From contig CAZOOF010000022.1 of NCBI GenBank assembly GCA_964581365.1, positions 1 to 32,000 on the forward strand: a DNA stretch of 32,000 nt, given 5' to 3'. Of the stretch, positions 15,380-24,166 are shown piece after piece. The notes under the pieces are model-generated. The model was not told where the DNA came from and made no database searches. It worked only from the letters and a program-made list of their open reading frames with translations. The translations under genes were made by a program, and so were the position numbers. Every line of letters begins with the position of its first letter. Position 1 is the stretch's first letter. This DNA comes from JAITWN01 sp964581365. GTDB taxonomy: Bacteria; Pseudomonadota; Gammaproteobacteria; SZUA-140.

Positions 15380-16255
15380 ATGTTTCGCGGCAGTATGGTT
15401 GCGCTCGTGACGCCGATGCACGAGGACGGAGCGCTCGACTTCGATTCCCTGAGCCGGCTTGTCGAGTTCCACATTGCGAACGGCACCAGTGCAATCGTCG
15501 CGGTAGGCACCACGGGCGAGTCCGCCACGCTCGATGAACAGGAGCATTGCGAAGTCATTCGGCAGGTAGTGAGGATGGCGCGCGGGCGCGTGCCCGTCAT
15601 CGGCGGTACCGGAGCCAACTCGACTCGTGAAGCGATCGAGCTGACGCAGTGTGCGATGGCCGGCGGCGCCGACGCCTGCCTGCTGGTCACTCCGTACTAC
15701 AACAAGCCCACCCAGGAAGGCCTGTACCGGCACTTCAAGGCGGTGGCGGACGCCGTTCCCATTCCGCAGATTCTGTACAACGTCCCCGGCCGCACTGCCT
15801 GTGACCTGCTGCCGGAAACCGTAGGGCGCCTGGCGAAGATTCCCAATATCGTGGGCCTCAAGGAGGCGACCGGTGATCTCGGTCGTCTTGCCGATCTGCT
15901 GGACACCTGTGGGGACCGCGTCGACCTGTTCAGCGGGGACGATGCGACTGCGCGTCAATTCATCCTGGGAGGTGGCAAGGGCGTGATTTCCGTCACCGCC
16001 AATGTGGTCCCGCGAGCGATGCAGGAAATGTGCGCAGCGGCGCTGCGTGGCGACGTCGAGGAAGCGGAGCGCATCGATGCGCGGATCGCGCCGCTGCACA
16101 CCGGTCTGTTCGTGGAATCGAATCCGATCCCCGTGAAGTGGGCTCTCCATCGGATGGGCATGATTCCGTCCGGCATTCGTCTGCCTCTCACCGAACTCGC
16201 CGAGCGTTTCCGGCCGGGACTCGAGCAGCAGTTGCGCGAGGCGGGAGCGCTGTGA
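15380..16255 (+). CDS. dapA: 4-hydroxy-tetrahydrodipicolinate synthase
   Basis: DapA condenses pyruvate with aspartate semialdehyde in lysine and diaminopimelate synthesis. The 291-residue product has every catalytic residue at the E. coli number: Thr44, Thr45, Tyr107, Tyr133, Arg138 and the Schiff-base Lys161 in VGLKEATGD. This alignment and GGAGA at 15370-15374 select the ATG at 15380 over one at 15350. Its stop overlaps the start of the next lipoprotein gene as TGATG. Confidence 0.98.
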   Translation: MFRGSMVALVTPMHEDGALDFDSLSRLVEFHIANGTSAIVAVGTTGESATLDEQEHCEVIRQVVRMARGRVPVIGGTGANSTREAIELTQCAMAGGADACLLVTPYYNKPTQEGLYRHFKAVADAVPIPQILYNVPGRTACDLLPETVGRLAKIPNIVGLKEATGDLGRLADLLDTCGDRVDLFSGDDATARQFILGGGKGVISVTANVVPRAMQEMCAAALRGDVEEAERIDARIAPLHTGLFVESNPIPVKWALHRMGMIPSGIRLPLTELAERFRPGLEQQLREAGAL

Positions 16256-16536
16256 TGCCGGCTGCGTTCCCCGCCCCTCGGGTCTGGATTGCAGGAGCGT
16301 TGACGCTGGCCATGGCGGCAGTCCTTGGCGGCTGCGCGGTCAAGAAGGATATGCGCTATCTGGAGAGTCAGGAGATTCCTCCGCTGAGCGTCCCCGCGGA
16401 TCTGGATACCCCCGTCTACACCGGTGCGATGGCCATTCCGCGCCCGGCCGCTGATAATACAAGCCAGGTGCCGTCGGATGAGGGCGCACTGCGCGCACTG
16501 GAGAGGCCGCCGGCTCGCGTGCCGGTCTCCGACTAG
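16255..16536 (+). CDS. Short lipoprotein resembling the BamC N-terminal segment
   Basis: The 93-residue product has a signal peptide of about 26 residues ending in the lipobox LGGC, so Cys27 should be lipidated. The mature part is short, proline-rich and probably unstructured. It resembles the BamD-binding N-terminal stretch of E. coli BamC: YLES..IPPLSVPADLDTP near residues 38-55, then AMAIP and RALERPPARVP at the end, matching BamC YLEA, YAIP and LDIRPPAQP. Both globular BamC domains are absent. Position between dapA and purC is that of bamC (nlpB). A free-standing small lipoprotein is the alternative. Confidence 0.7.
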   Translation: MPAAFPAPRVWIAGALTLAMAAVLGGCAVKKDMRYLESQEIPPLSVPADLDTPVYTGAMAIPRPAADNTSQVPSDEGALRALERPPARVPVSD

Positions 16537-16649
16537 GGCCCCGCCCGCGAGAACCCCGCCGAGGCCAGCCAGTGGACGGGCTGGGCCCGCGGCATTAAGC
16601 TTTGAATTCTGAATGATACGGCCCGCCGGCCGAACCGGGTGATCCAAAT

Positions 16650-17378
16650 ATGCAGACCGAAATGCAGATCGAGCAGGAGTTGTATTCAGGAAAAGCCAAG
16701 TCGGTGTTCCTCTGCTCCGACCCGGACCGGCTCGTGCTGCGCTTCCGTGACGATACCTCGGCCTTTGACGGCCGCAAGGTCGAGGCGCTTGCCAACAAGG
16801 GGGCGATCAACAACCGGACCAACGCCTTCATCATGAAGGAGCTCGAGCGGGCGGGAATCCCTACCCACTTCGAGCGGATTCTGTCCGATACCGAATCGCT
16901 GGTGAAGCGCCTGGACATGATCCCGGTCGAATGCGTGGTGAGGAATCGCACCGCGGGCAGTATCTGCCGCCGGCTCGGCGTTCCCGAGAACATGGAGCTC
17001 GATCCACCCACCTTCGAGTTCTTTCTGAAGAACGATGAACTGCACGACCCGATGGTCAACGAAACGCACATCCGGGCGTTCGGATGGGCGACCGACGACG
17101 AAGTCGCCACCATGAAGCGACTGACCTTCGAGGTGAACGACGTGCTCAAGCAGTTGTTCCTCGATGCCGGCATCATTCTCGTGGATTACAAACTCGAGTT
17201 CGGCCGCTTCCAGGGTCGCATTCTCCTCGGAGATGAATTCACTGCCGACGGTTGCCGGCTCTGGGATGCCGAGACCGGCCGCAAGCTGGACAAAGACCGC
17301 TTCCGGCAGGACCTGGGCGGTGTCATCGAAGCCTATGAGGAAGTCGCTCGCCGTCTCGGCGTCGACCTCGACTCGTAA
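16650..17378 (+). CDS. purC: Phosphoribosylaminoimidazole-succinocarboxamide synthase
   Basis: PurC joins aspartate to CAIR with ATP in purine synthesis. The 242-residue product shows LYSGKAKSVF near the N-terminus, FRDDTSAFDGRK, NKGAINNRTNAF, ECVVRNRTAGS and the SAICAR signature LEFGRFQGRILLGDE. ATG at 16650 is used, although 16662 is possible; neither has a clear ribosome binding site. It follows the BamC-like gene after 113 bases, as in the dapA-bamC-purC order. Confidence 0.97.
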   Translation: MQTEMQIEQELYSGKAKSVFLCSDPDRLVLRFRDDTSAFDGRKVEALANKGAINNRTNAFIMKELERAGIPTHFERILSDTESLVKRLDMIPVECVVRNRTAGSICRRLGVPENMELDPPTFEFFLKNDELHDPMVNETHIRAFGWATDDEVATMKRLTFEVNDVLKQLFLDAGIILVDYKLEFGRFQGRILLGDEFTADGCRLWDAETGRKLDKDRFRQDLGGVIEAYEEVARRLGVDLDS

Positions 17379-17429
17379 TGCGACGGGCGAGCGCTCGTCG
17401 CGATCCGCAGCTCTGAATCTGGACCGACT

Positions 17430-20400
17430 ATGCTACGTTTGAGCGGCAGCGCCGCACATTCATCTTTTCGCCTCGACAAGCTGACCGCGGCCGCGCGCGA
17501 AGTGCTGCCGTCCCTGGACCGCATCACCTCGGTATTCGTGCACTTCGTGGACTTGGAGCGGCCGCTGACGGCCGATGAAAGGGCGGTGCTCGATCGCCTG
17601 CTGGCATACGGCGAACCTGCCGCGAAACACCAGGACGCCGAAGACCATACGCTGCTGGTGGTGCCGCGTTTCGGCACGGTGACACCGTGGTCGACCAAGG
17701 CGACCGATATCGCACACATCTGCGGATTGACCGATATCCGGCGTATCGAGCGCGGTGTGCTCTACCGGCTTGCGCCAGTTCCAGGGAAGGCGTTCGAGGA
17801 AGGCGATCTGGCGCGCGTCGCCCCTCTCTTCCACGATCGCATGACCGAGACGGTACTGTATTCGTCGGAAGACGCCGATGCGCTGTTCAGTCAGGCCGAG
17901 CCGCAGCCCTTGCGCGTGGTGGACGTGCTCTCCGGCGGTCGCCAGGCGCTGGTCGACATCGATCGCGAGCTGGGGCTGGCACTGAGTCCCGATGAGATCG
18001 ACTATCTGCTGGAGAGCTTCCAGGGCATCGGCCGCAACCCTAGCGACGTCGAGCTCATGATGTTCGCTCAGGCCAATTCCGAGCATTGCCGCCACAAGAT
18101 TTTCAATGCCGACTGGGTCATCGATGGCGAGGCGCAGGAGCACAGTCTTTTCCGCATGATCCGGCACACCAGCGAGCGATCCCCCGCGCGCATTCTCTCC
18201 GCCTATAGCGACAACGCCGCGGTCATCACCGGCACTGAGGGCGATCGCCTGCAGCCGGATCCCGACAGCGGCGAGTACTGCTACGTGCGGGAAGACATCC
18301 ATATCAACATCAAGGTGGAGACGCACAACCACCCGACGGCGATTTCGCCGTTCCCCGGTGCGGCCACCGGTGTCGGCGGCGAGATCCGCGACGAGGGGGC
18401 CACCGGTCGCGGTGCCAAACCCAAGGGCGGACTGGCCGGCTATTCGGTATCCAATCTGCGTCTGCCGGATGGAGTCCAGCCTTGGGAAGCCGACTACGGC
18501 AAGCCGGCCAACATCGCCTCTGCCCTGGAGATCATGCTCGAAGCTCCGATCGGTGCGGCGGCGTTCAGCAACGAATTCGGCCGCCCCAGCCTGACAGGCT
18601 ATTTCCGGACCTATGAAGAGCTCGTTCCCGGCCCGGGCGGATTGCGCCTGCGCGGCTATCACAAGCCCATCATGGTGGCGGGCGGCCTCGGCAATGTGCG
18701 CGCCGCGGACATTGCCAAAAAGGATCTGCCGCCGATGGCTCAGCTCATCGTGCTCGGCGGTCCCGCTCTGCTGATCGGCCTGGGGGGCGGCGCGGCCTCG
18801 TCGGCAACCAGCGGAACCAGCGGCAGCGAACTCGACTTTGCCTCGGTGCAGCGCGGCAATCCGGAAATGCAGCGCCGCTGCCAGGAAGTGATCGATCGCT
18901 GCTGGCAGCTCGGCGACGCCAATCCCATTCTGTCCATCCACGACGTCGGCGCCGGCGGCCTTTCAAACGCGCTGCCGGAGCTGGTGCACGACAGCGCGCG
19001 CGGCGCCCGCATCGAACTGCGGGCCATTCCCTGCGACGACCCGCGCATGTCGCCGATGCAGATCTGGTGCAACGAGTCCCAGGAGCGCTATGTGCTGGCG
19101 ATCAGCCAAGAGGATCTCGCAATCTTCGAGGCCATCTGCGAGCGCGAGCGTTGCCCCTGGGCTGTGGTCGGAGAAGTGACGATCGATGAGCACCTGACCG
19201 TCGGCGATGGTCTGTTCGACAATCTGCCGGTCGACATGCCGATGTCGCTGCTGTTCGGCAAGGCGCCCAAGACACTGCGTGACGTGACGCATCACCCCTT
19301 CCCAAAGCCGGAGCTCGACACTTCGGTGATGACGCTCGCCGATGCGGCGGAGCGCGTGCTGCGTCTGCCCACGGTCGCCGACAAGAGCTTCCTCATCACC
19401 ATCGGCGATCGTTCCGTCGGCGGGCTGGTGGCCCGCGACCAGATGGTCGGGCCATGGCAGGTGCCGGTCGCCGATGTCGCCGTCACCCTGACCGATTTCC
19501 GCGGTTATGCGGGTGAGGCGATGGCCATGGGCGAACGCGCGCCGGTCGCGCTGCTGCATCCCGCGGCCTCGGGGCGCATGGCGGTTGGTGAGGCGCTGAC
19601 CAATATCGCCGCCGCCCGCATCGCTGAAATCGGCGATATCAAGCTATCGGCCAACTGGATGGCTGCCGCCGGGCAGCCGGGTGAAGATGCCGCGCTGTTC
19701 GATACGGTGCGGGCGGTGGGTATGGAGTTGTGCCCGGCGCTCGGCATCGCCATTCCGGTGGGCAAGGACTCTCTGTCGATGCGCAGCGCCTGGAGGGAGA
19801 GCGGCGAGACGCGCGAGATGACGGCGCCGCTGTCATTGATCGTGAGCGCGTTCGCCCCGGTGCTCGATGCGCGCCGCACCCTCACGCCGCAGCTGCGCAG
19901 CGACGCGGGCGATACCGAACTGCTGCTCATCGACCTCGGGAAGGGGCGCAATCGTCTCGGCGGATCCTGTCTCGCCCAGGTCTACAAGCAGGTCGGGCAC
20001 CATCCGGCGGACCTCGACGATCCGGGCATGGTGAAAGCATTTTTCGCCGCGATTCAGGCGCTCAACCGCGACGGGCTGCCGCTCGCCTATCATGACCGCT
20101 CCGATGGCGGTCTGTTCGTGACCCTGTGTGAAATGGCATTTGCGGGGCACGTCGGCCTGCGCGTGAATCTCGATGGCCTCGCCGGCGACCCGTTCGCGGC
20201 GCTGTTCAGCGAAGAGCTTGGCGCGGTGCTGCAGGTGCGCGCCGCCGACCTCGCGGAGGTGACGAGTCGCCTGCATGCGGCGGGACTCGGCAGCGTCACC
20301 CATCGCATCGGCACGCTCGCGAACGATGACCGCATTGCGTTCCATGAGAATGGCGTTGAAGTCTATTCCGGCGCCCGCTCCCATCTGCAGCGCATCTGGT

Positions 20401-21326
20401 CGGAAACGAGCTGGCGCATGCAGTCGCTGCGCGACAACCCGCGCACGGCGCTAGAGGAACACGAACGCATCCTGGATGCGAATGATCCCGGACTGTCTGC
20501 CGCGCTCACCTTCGATCCGTCTGAGGATGTTGCGGCGCCATTCATCGCGACCGGTGCGCGTCCTTCCGTCGCCATCCTGCGCGAGCAGGGCGTCAACGGG
20601 CAGATCGAGATGGCGGCAGCTTTCGACCGCGCGGGCTTCCGTTGCGTCGATGTCCACATGACCGACCTGCTTTCGAGGCGGGTGCAGCTGCAGGGGTTCC
20701 AGGGGATCGCGGCCTGTGGCGGCTTCTCCTACGGCGATGTGCTGGGAGCCGGTGCGGGTTGGGCCAAGGCCATCCTGTTCAACGAGCGCGTGCGCGACGA
20801 GTTTGCCGCTTTCGTGCAGCGTAGTGACACCTTCGGCCTGGGTGTGTGTAACGGCTGCCAGATGCTCTCGCAGCTGCGCGAACTGATTCCCGGTACGGAA
20901 CACTGGCCGCGCTTCCTGCGCAATGCCTCCGAGCAGTTCGAAGCCCGTCTGGCACTGGTCGAAGTGCTCGAGTCTCCTTCGCTGTTCTTCGCCGGAATGG
21001 CCGGATCGCGGATGCCCATCGTCGTGTCTCACGGTGAGGGCAGGGCGGCGCCGCATCCGGGCCAGAGCGAGGAGACGATCAGCGCGGGGGCGGTGCTGCG
21101 CTACGTGGACAATCACGGTCGGCCGGCGGATCGCTATCCAGCCAATCCCAACGGCTCGCCGGGCGGTGCCACCGGCTTTACCAGTGACGATGGCCGTTAC
21201 ACCATCCTCATGCCTCATCCGGAGCGCTGTTTCCGCACCGTACAGCATTCCTGGCACCCGCAGGAATGGGGCGAAGATGGTCCCTGGCTGAGGATGTTCC
21301 GCAACGCCCGCCGTTGGCTCGGCTGA
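17430..21326 (+). CDS. purL: Phosphoribosylformylglycinamidine synthase (single chain)
   Basis: PurL converts FGAR to FGAM using ATP and glutamine. The 1298-residue product is the large single-chain form found in gamma- and betaproteobacteria. It has the N-terminal PurS-like domain, two AIRS-type halves (EANSEHCRH-like QANSEHCRHKIFN, VETHNHPTAISPFPGAATG, GNPEMQRR, SIHDVGAGGLSNA), and a C-terminal glutaminase domain. Cys1140 in GVCNGCQM, His1263 and Glu1265 in MPHPERCF form its triad. The purC-purL pair, 51 bases apart, suggests joint expression. Confidence 0.98.
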   Translation: MLRLSGSAAHSSFRLDKLTAAAREVLPSLDRITSVFVHFVDLERPLTADERAVLDRLLAYGEPAAKHQDAEDHTLLVVPRFGTVTPWSTKATDIAHICGLTDIRRIERGVLYRLAPVPGKAFEEGDLARVAPLFHDRMTETVLYSSEDADALFSQAEPQPLRVVDVLSGGRQALVDIDRELGLALSPDEIDYLLESFQGIGRNPSDVELMMFAQANSEHCRHKIFNADWVIDGEAQEHSLFRMIRHTSERSPARILSAYSDNAAVITGTEGDRLQPDPDSGEYCYVREDIHINIKVETHNHPTAISPFPGAATGVGGEIRDEGATGRGAKPKGGLAGYSVSNLRLPDGVQPWEADYGKPANIASALEIMLEAPIGAAAFSNEFGRPSLTGYFRTYEELVPGPGGLRLRGYHKPIMVAGGLGNVRAADIAKKDLPPMAQLIVLGGPALLIGLGGGAASSATSGTSGSELDFASVQRGNPEMQRRCQEVIDRCWQLGDANPILSIHDVGAGGLSNALPELVHDSARGARIELRAIPCDDPRMSPMQIWCNESQERYVLAISQEDLAIFEAICERERCPWAVVGEVTIDEHLTVGDGLFDNLPVDMPMSLLFGKAPKTLRDVTHHPFPKPELDTSVMTLADAAERVLRLPTVADKSFLITIGDRSVGGLVARDQMVGPWQVPVADVAVTLTDFRGYAGEAMAMGERAPVALLHPAASGRMAVGEALTNIAAARIAEIGDIKLSANWMAAAGQPGEDAALFDTVRAVGMELCPALGIAIPVGKDSLSMRSAWRESGETREMTAPLSLIVSAFAPVLDARRTLTPQLRSDAGDTELLLIDLGKGRNRLGGSCLAQVYKQVGHHPADLDDPGMVKAFFAAIQALNRDGLPLAYHDRSDGGLFVTLCEMAFAGHVGLRVNLDGLAGDPFAALFSEELGAVLQVRAADLAEVTSRLHAAGLGSVTHRIGTLANDDRIAFHENGVEVYSGARSHLQRIWSETSWRMQSLRDNPRTALEEHERILDANDPGLSAALTFDPSEDVAAPFIATGARPSVAILREQGVNGQIEMAAAFDRAGFRCVDVHMTDLLSRRVQLQGFQGIAACGGFSYGDVLGAGAGWAKAILFNERVRDEFAAFVQRSDTFGLGVCNGCQMLSQLRELIPGTEHWPRFLRNASEQFEARLALVEVLESPSLFFAGMAGSRMPIVVSHGEGRAAPHPGQSEETISAGAVLRYVDNHGRPADRYPANPNGSPGGATGFTSDDGRYTILMPHPERCFRTVQHSWHPQEWGEDGPWLRMFRNARRWLG

Positions 21327-21332
21327 TGGACG

Positions 21333-21363
21333 CTCCCCGGTCTCGCTGGTGCCGACCGGGGAG
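21333..21363 (+). terminator. Perfect hairpin after purL
   Basis: CTCCCCGGTC (21333-21342) pairs perfectly with GACCGGGGAG (21354-21363) around an 11-base loop, just after the purL stop. The following bases GATTGTT are only weakly T-rich, so termination may be inefficient or Rho-assisted. Confidence 0.5.
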
Positions 21364-21406
21364 GATTGTTACCATAGCGCGACTTTTCCGCAAATAAGGA
21401 CACACC

Positions 21407-22093
21407 ATGAGAGCGAAGCTTACGGGATTGGCGGCGGCTATGGCCCTGATCGCCGCGGGAGGAGCCGGTGCCGCTGGAACCGCGCTGGAGACTGACAGGC
21501 AGAAGCTCGGCTATACGGTCGGATTCCAGATCGGGCACAGCCTGAAGGCCGATCAGCTGGATGTGGATCTCGACGCCCTCGCTCAGGGTATCCGCGACGT
21601 CATGAGCGGCAATCAGGCGCAGATGACCGAGCAGCAGATGATGGCCGCGATCGAGAAGATGCAGGAAGACCGCGCCGCTCAGCGTGAGCGGATGGCTGCC
21701 GAGAATCTGGAAGCAAGCCGCAAGTTCCTCGAGCAGAACGCCGGGCGTGATGGTGTCAAGCAGACCGCGTCAGGGTTGCAGTACGAGGTGAAGAAGGCCG
21801 GCTCGGGTGCGCAGCCCAAGCCGAGCGATACCGTAGTAGTGCACTATCGGGGCACGCTGATCGACGGAACCGAGTTCGACAGTTCGCATGGACGGGGAGA
21901 GCCGGTAACGTTCCGCGTCGACGAAGTCATCGACGGCTGGAAGGAAGCGCTCCCGATGATGCGCGAGGGCGCTGAATGGCGGGTCTTTATTCCTTCGGAG
22001 CTGGCCTACGGCAGCCGTGGAGCCGGCCAGGACATCCCTCCGAATGCCGCTCTCATATTCGACATCGAACTGATCTCGATCGAGAAGCAGTAA
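21407..22093 (+). CDS. FKBP-type peptidyl-prolyl isomerase, exported (FkpA/Mip type)
   Basis: This is a periplasmic or envelope folding catalyst. The 228-residue product has a signal peptide of about 22 residues (basic start, alanine-rich core). An N-terminal helical dimerisation region follows, with KLGYTVGFQIGHSL and a long charged helix near residues 70-112. The FKBP domain covers about residues 122-227. FKBP motifs are VVHYRGTLIDGTEFDSS, VIDGWKEALPMM and IPSELAYGSRG..DIPPNA. AAGGA at 21396-21400 is ideally placed for the ATG. Confidence 0.95.
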   Translation: MRAKLTGLAAAMALIAAGGAGAAGTALETDRQKLGYTVGFQIGHSLKADQLDVDLDALAQGIRDVMSGNQAQMTEQQMMAAIEKMQEDRAAQRERMAAENLEASRKFLEQNAGRDGVKQTASGLQYEVKKAGSGAQPKPSDTVVVHYRGTLIDGTEFDSSHGRGEPVTFRVDEVIDGWKEALPMMREGAEWRVFIPSELAYGSRGAGQDIPPNAALIFDIELISIEKQ

Positions 22094-22102
22094 AATCCGC
22101 GT

Positions 22103-22135
22103 CCCTGATCCCGGTCTTTCTGGCTGGGATCAGGG
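22103..22135. terminator. Hairpin between convergent FKBP and diguanylate cyclase genes
   Basis: CCCTGATCCC (22103-22112) pairs perfectly with GGGATCAGGG (22126-22135) over a 13-base loop. It covers the 3' ends of both converging genes and includes the stop codon of the minus-strand gene. T-tracts are poor on both sides (ATTTTA some bases beyond it on the minus strand). A bidirectional terminator is likely. Confidence 0.5.
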
Positions 22136-23470
22136 CAGCGTGATCGGCAGGCTGCGCTGCGTGGTATCGCCGCCCGCCGGGTCCGCGCGACGGACGCAAT
22201 TCCTGCCATCGGCCTTGGCGATATACATCGCCTGATCGGCCGCATCGATGAGCTGTTCGCTCGTCGTAATTTCTCCCGCTGTCATCGCCACGCCGATGCT
22301 GAGCGTGATTTCCATGACCTTGTCGGCACTTACCGGCAGAGATTTCCCCGCGATGAGGTTACGGATGCGCTCCGCCAGCACCATGGCATCGTCGACCGGC
22401 GTTTCAGGCAGCAGCACCGCCAGCTCGTCGCCACCGTAGCGGGCAACGATGTCTCCCTTGCGGCTTATCTCGCGGATGGCGGACGATACCATCTTCAGTG
22501 CGCGGTCGCCGGCGCGATGCCCGAAGCCATCGTTGATCTCCTTGAACTTGTCGATATCGATCAGGAGCAGCGACAGCGGGTGGTGATAGCGCGCCGAACG
22601 GTGCAGTTCCTCGCCGAGCAGGCGTTCGAATTCGCGGCGGTTGTACAGTCCGGTCAGGCTGTCGCGTATGGCGAGCTGGGCCAGTTCGATCTGGTCCTGC
22701 TGCAGGCGCTTCGCCATGGCATTGATACCGCGCGCGAGTTCACCGACTTCGTTGTCGAGGTCCAGATCGATGCGACAGGACAGATCGCCCGCGCCGATCT
22801 GCCGGATGCCATCGTGCAGGGTGCGCAGCGGCCGGATGATGTGCTTGGACAGCACGTAGCTGGCGAAGAAGAAGAAACAGATGCCGCCGGCAAAAATGAC
22901 CGCGGTCAGGATCAGATTGGCGCGATGGCGTCTGGTGGCCTCGTTCTTGTCGCGCTCCGTTTCCTGGATGCGGATATTGTGCGCCTCGTACAGCTTGTTG
23001 ACCGCCACCGTGATGGCATTGATGAAGATGTCCTCCGCCGCCTTGAGATCGGCCTTGTCCTCGGGGGGAATGTCGTACAGGGCGTGACCCACGGCGACTC
23101 CGCGCCGCCATTCGCCACGGGCCTCTTCGATCAGGGTGCGCTGCTCGGTCTGGATGTGCTCGAGCTCGAGGATCTCGCTGAACAGCTCATCGACGTCCTT
23201 GACCTGGTTGTCGAACAGATGAGCTTCATCGCGATTGCCCCAGGCCACATATTGCGATATCGGCGTGGAGCTCAGACGAATGGTGTCCTGGAGATAGAAC
23301 AGACGGCGCAGTTCGACAAACTCGCGTTCGGTGATCGTCTCGAAGGTCTTCACCGTCGTGCGCAGGGACAGATACGAGGCGAGCGCAAGCGCGAACACCA
23401 CCACCATGGCGCAGGTGTAAACCATGAACAGTCCGGCAAGGGACAGCGCCTTGCGTGACAGCGCCATCAT
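22130..23470 (-). CDS. Membrane diguanylate cyclase with periplasmic sensor, HAMP and GGDEF domains
   Basis: The protein should make cyclic di-GMP in response to an envelope signal. From the ATG at 23470 it has 446 residues: TM1 near 9-34, a helical periplasmic domain near 35-184, TM2 near 185-206, HAMP near 205-260 and GGDEF near 265-428. The active-site loop reads RYGGDELA, a GGDEL variant of GGDEF. Before it, RKGD (337-340) forms the RxxD inhibitory site five residues upstream. DSLTGLYNRREFE marks the domain start. The frame is open 34 codons further upstream, but hydrophobicity and AGGGGA before 23470 favour this start. Confidence 0.9.
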   Translation of the reverse strand: MMALSRKALSLAGLFMVYTCAMVVVFALALASYLSLRTTVKTFETITEREFVELRRLFYLQDTIRLSSTPISQYVAWGNRDEAHLFDNQVKDVDELFSEILELEHIQTEQRTLIEEARGEWRRGVAVGHALYDIPPEDKADLKAAEDIFINAITVAVNKLYEAHNIRIQETERDKNEATRRHRANLILTAVIFAGGICFFFFASYVLSKHIIRPLRTLHDGIRQIGAGDLSCRIDLDLDNEVGELARGINAMAKRLQQDQIELAQLAIRDSLTGLYNRREFERLLGEELHRSARYHHPLSLLLIDIDKFKEINDGFGHRAGDRALKMVSSAIREISRKGDIVARYGGDELAVLLPETPVDDAMVLAERIRNLIAGKSLPVSADKVMEITLSIGVAMTAGEITTSEQLIDAADQAMYIAKADGRNCVRRADPAGGDTTQRSLPITLP

Positions 23471-23575
23471 CGTAACGACTGTCCCCTGTTCGGCGGCTGT
23501 ATGGTTGATGACAGAGTCCCAGCGGCGCCGGCCGGTTCGCACCCGGCTCTGAACCTCGATTCCGCCCGGCACATG

Positions 23576-24040
23576 TCAGACCTGCATCAGCGCGAGCTGG
23601 TAGATGATCAGCCCGCCATACATGATGGCGGCGCCGTACAGCGCGTGCCGGCCTCGCATCAGCCGCAGCAGCCGGAAATGGGCATGGGCGGTCAGGAAGC
23701 CGGTGGCGATCGCGGTCAGGCCGAATTTCACCAGCAGGAAGGCCAGGATGTCGGTCTCGATCAGGATCCTCATGAAAGGATTGACCTCGACGGCTCCCAT
23801 CGACAGCAGCCGCATGGTGAATACGGCGTCTACGAGGCAGCAGATCAGCACGGTCACGGCCGCGATCAGCACGCCGGCAGGCACGACATCGACGTAGTAG
23901 CCTGGCCCCGCCAGATCTTCGGGCCGTCTCGGGCCGCGCCGACGACGATGAACCAGGCTGTTGCGCAGCGCCGGCCAGCCGGTCCGGCGGCGGTCTGCGC
24001 CGCTGCGGCGATTGCCGGAATTTAGCGCGACTGTGGACAT
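23576..24040 (-). CDS. Small membrane protein, DUF5658-like
   Basis: The 154-residue product has an arginine-rich cytoplasmic N-terminus with NRRSGADRRR near residues 10-19. Three hydrophobic segments follow, near residues 53-75, 97-118 and 135-152. The motif DAVFTMRLLSMGAVEVNPFM resembles the DUF5658 pattern (D..lT...l..G..E.NP). No function is known for that family. Start choice is uncertain: 24082 is also in frame, but a TATAAT at 24081-24086 on this strand would overlap it, so 24040 is preferred. It is divergent from prfC and follows the same direction as the diguanylate cyclase, about 105 bases before it. Confidence 0.7.
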   Translation of the reverse strand: MSTVALNSGNRRSGADRRRTGWPALRNSLVHRRRRGPRRPEDLAGPGYYVDVVPAGVLIAAVTVLICCLVDAVFTMRLLSMGAVEVNPFMRILIETDILAFLLVKFGLTAIATGFLTAHAHFRLLRLMRGRHALYGAAIMYGGLIIYQLALMQV

Positions 24041-24119
24041 GGCTGGCGGCAGGGCATCAGGGTCGGTGGAGAACGGACTCATTATAGCCGCCCGGCCGCC
24101 GCCTTGCATCGCCCATCGT

Positions 24120-24148
24120 TTGTGATCGGGCAGGGAAGCAGGTAATAT
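24120..24148 (+). promoter_or_regulatory. Probable sigma70 promoter of prfC
   Basis: TTGTGA (24120-24125) and TAATAT (24143-24148) are separated by 17 bases, each matching four of six consensus bases. A start near 24155 would leave a leader of about 46 bases. The minus-strand TATAAT at 24081-24086 may serve the divergent DUF5658 gene. Confidence 0.5.
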
Positions 24149-24166
24149 TCTGCCTCTCTCTTTCGA

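Noticed and set aside
14641..16650. Possible frameshifted remainder of BamC after the short lipoprotein
   Set aside because: Only 113 bases separate its stop from purC and none of the frames there gives BamC-like sequence.
17460..18941. 493-codon minus-strand open frame inside purL
   Set aside because: It is antisense to a conserved enzyme, with codon-position bias explained by purL; no domain is recognisable.
22517..23458. 313-codon plus-strand open frame opposite the diguanylate cyclase
   Set aside because: It is antisense to well-supported TM, HAMP and GGDEF domains; the plus-strand translation shows only low-complexity Q, D and R runs.
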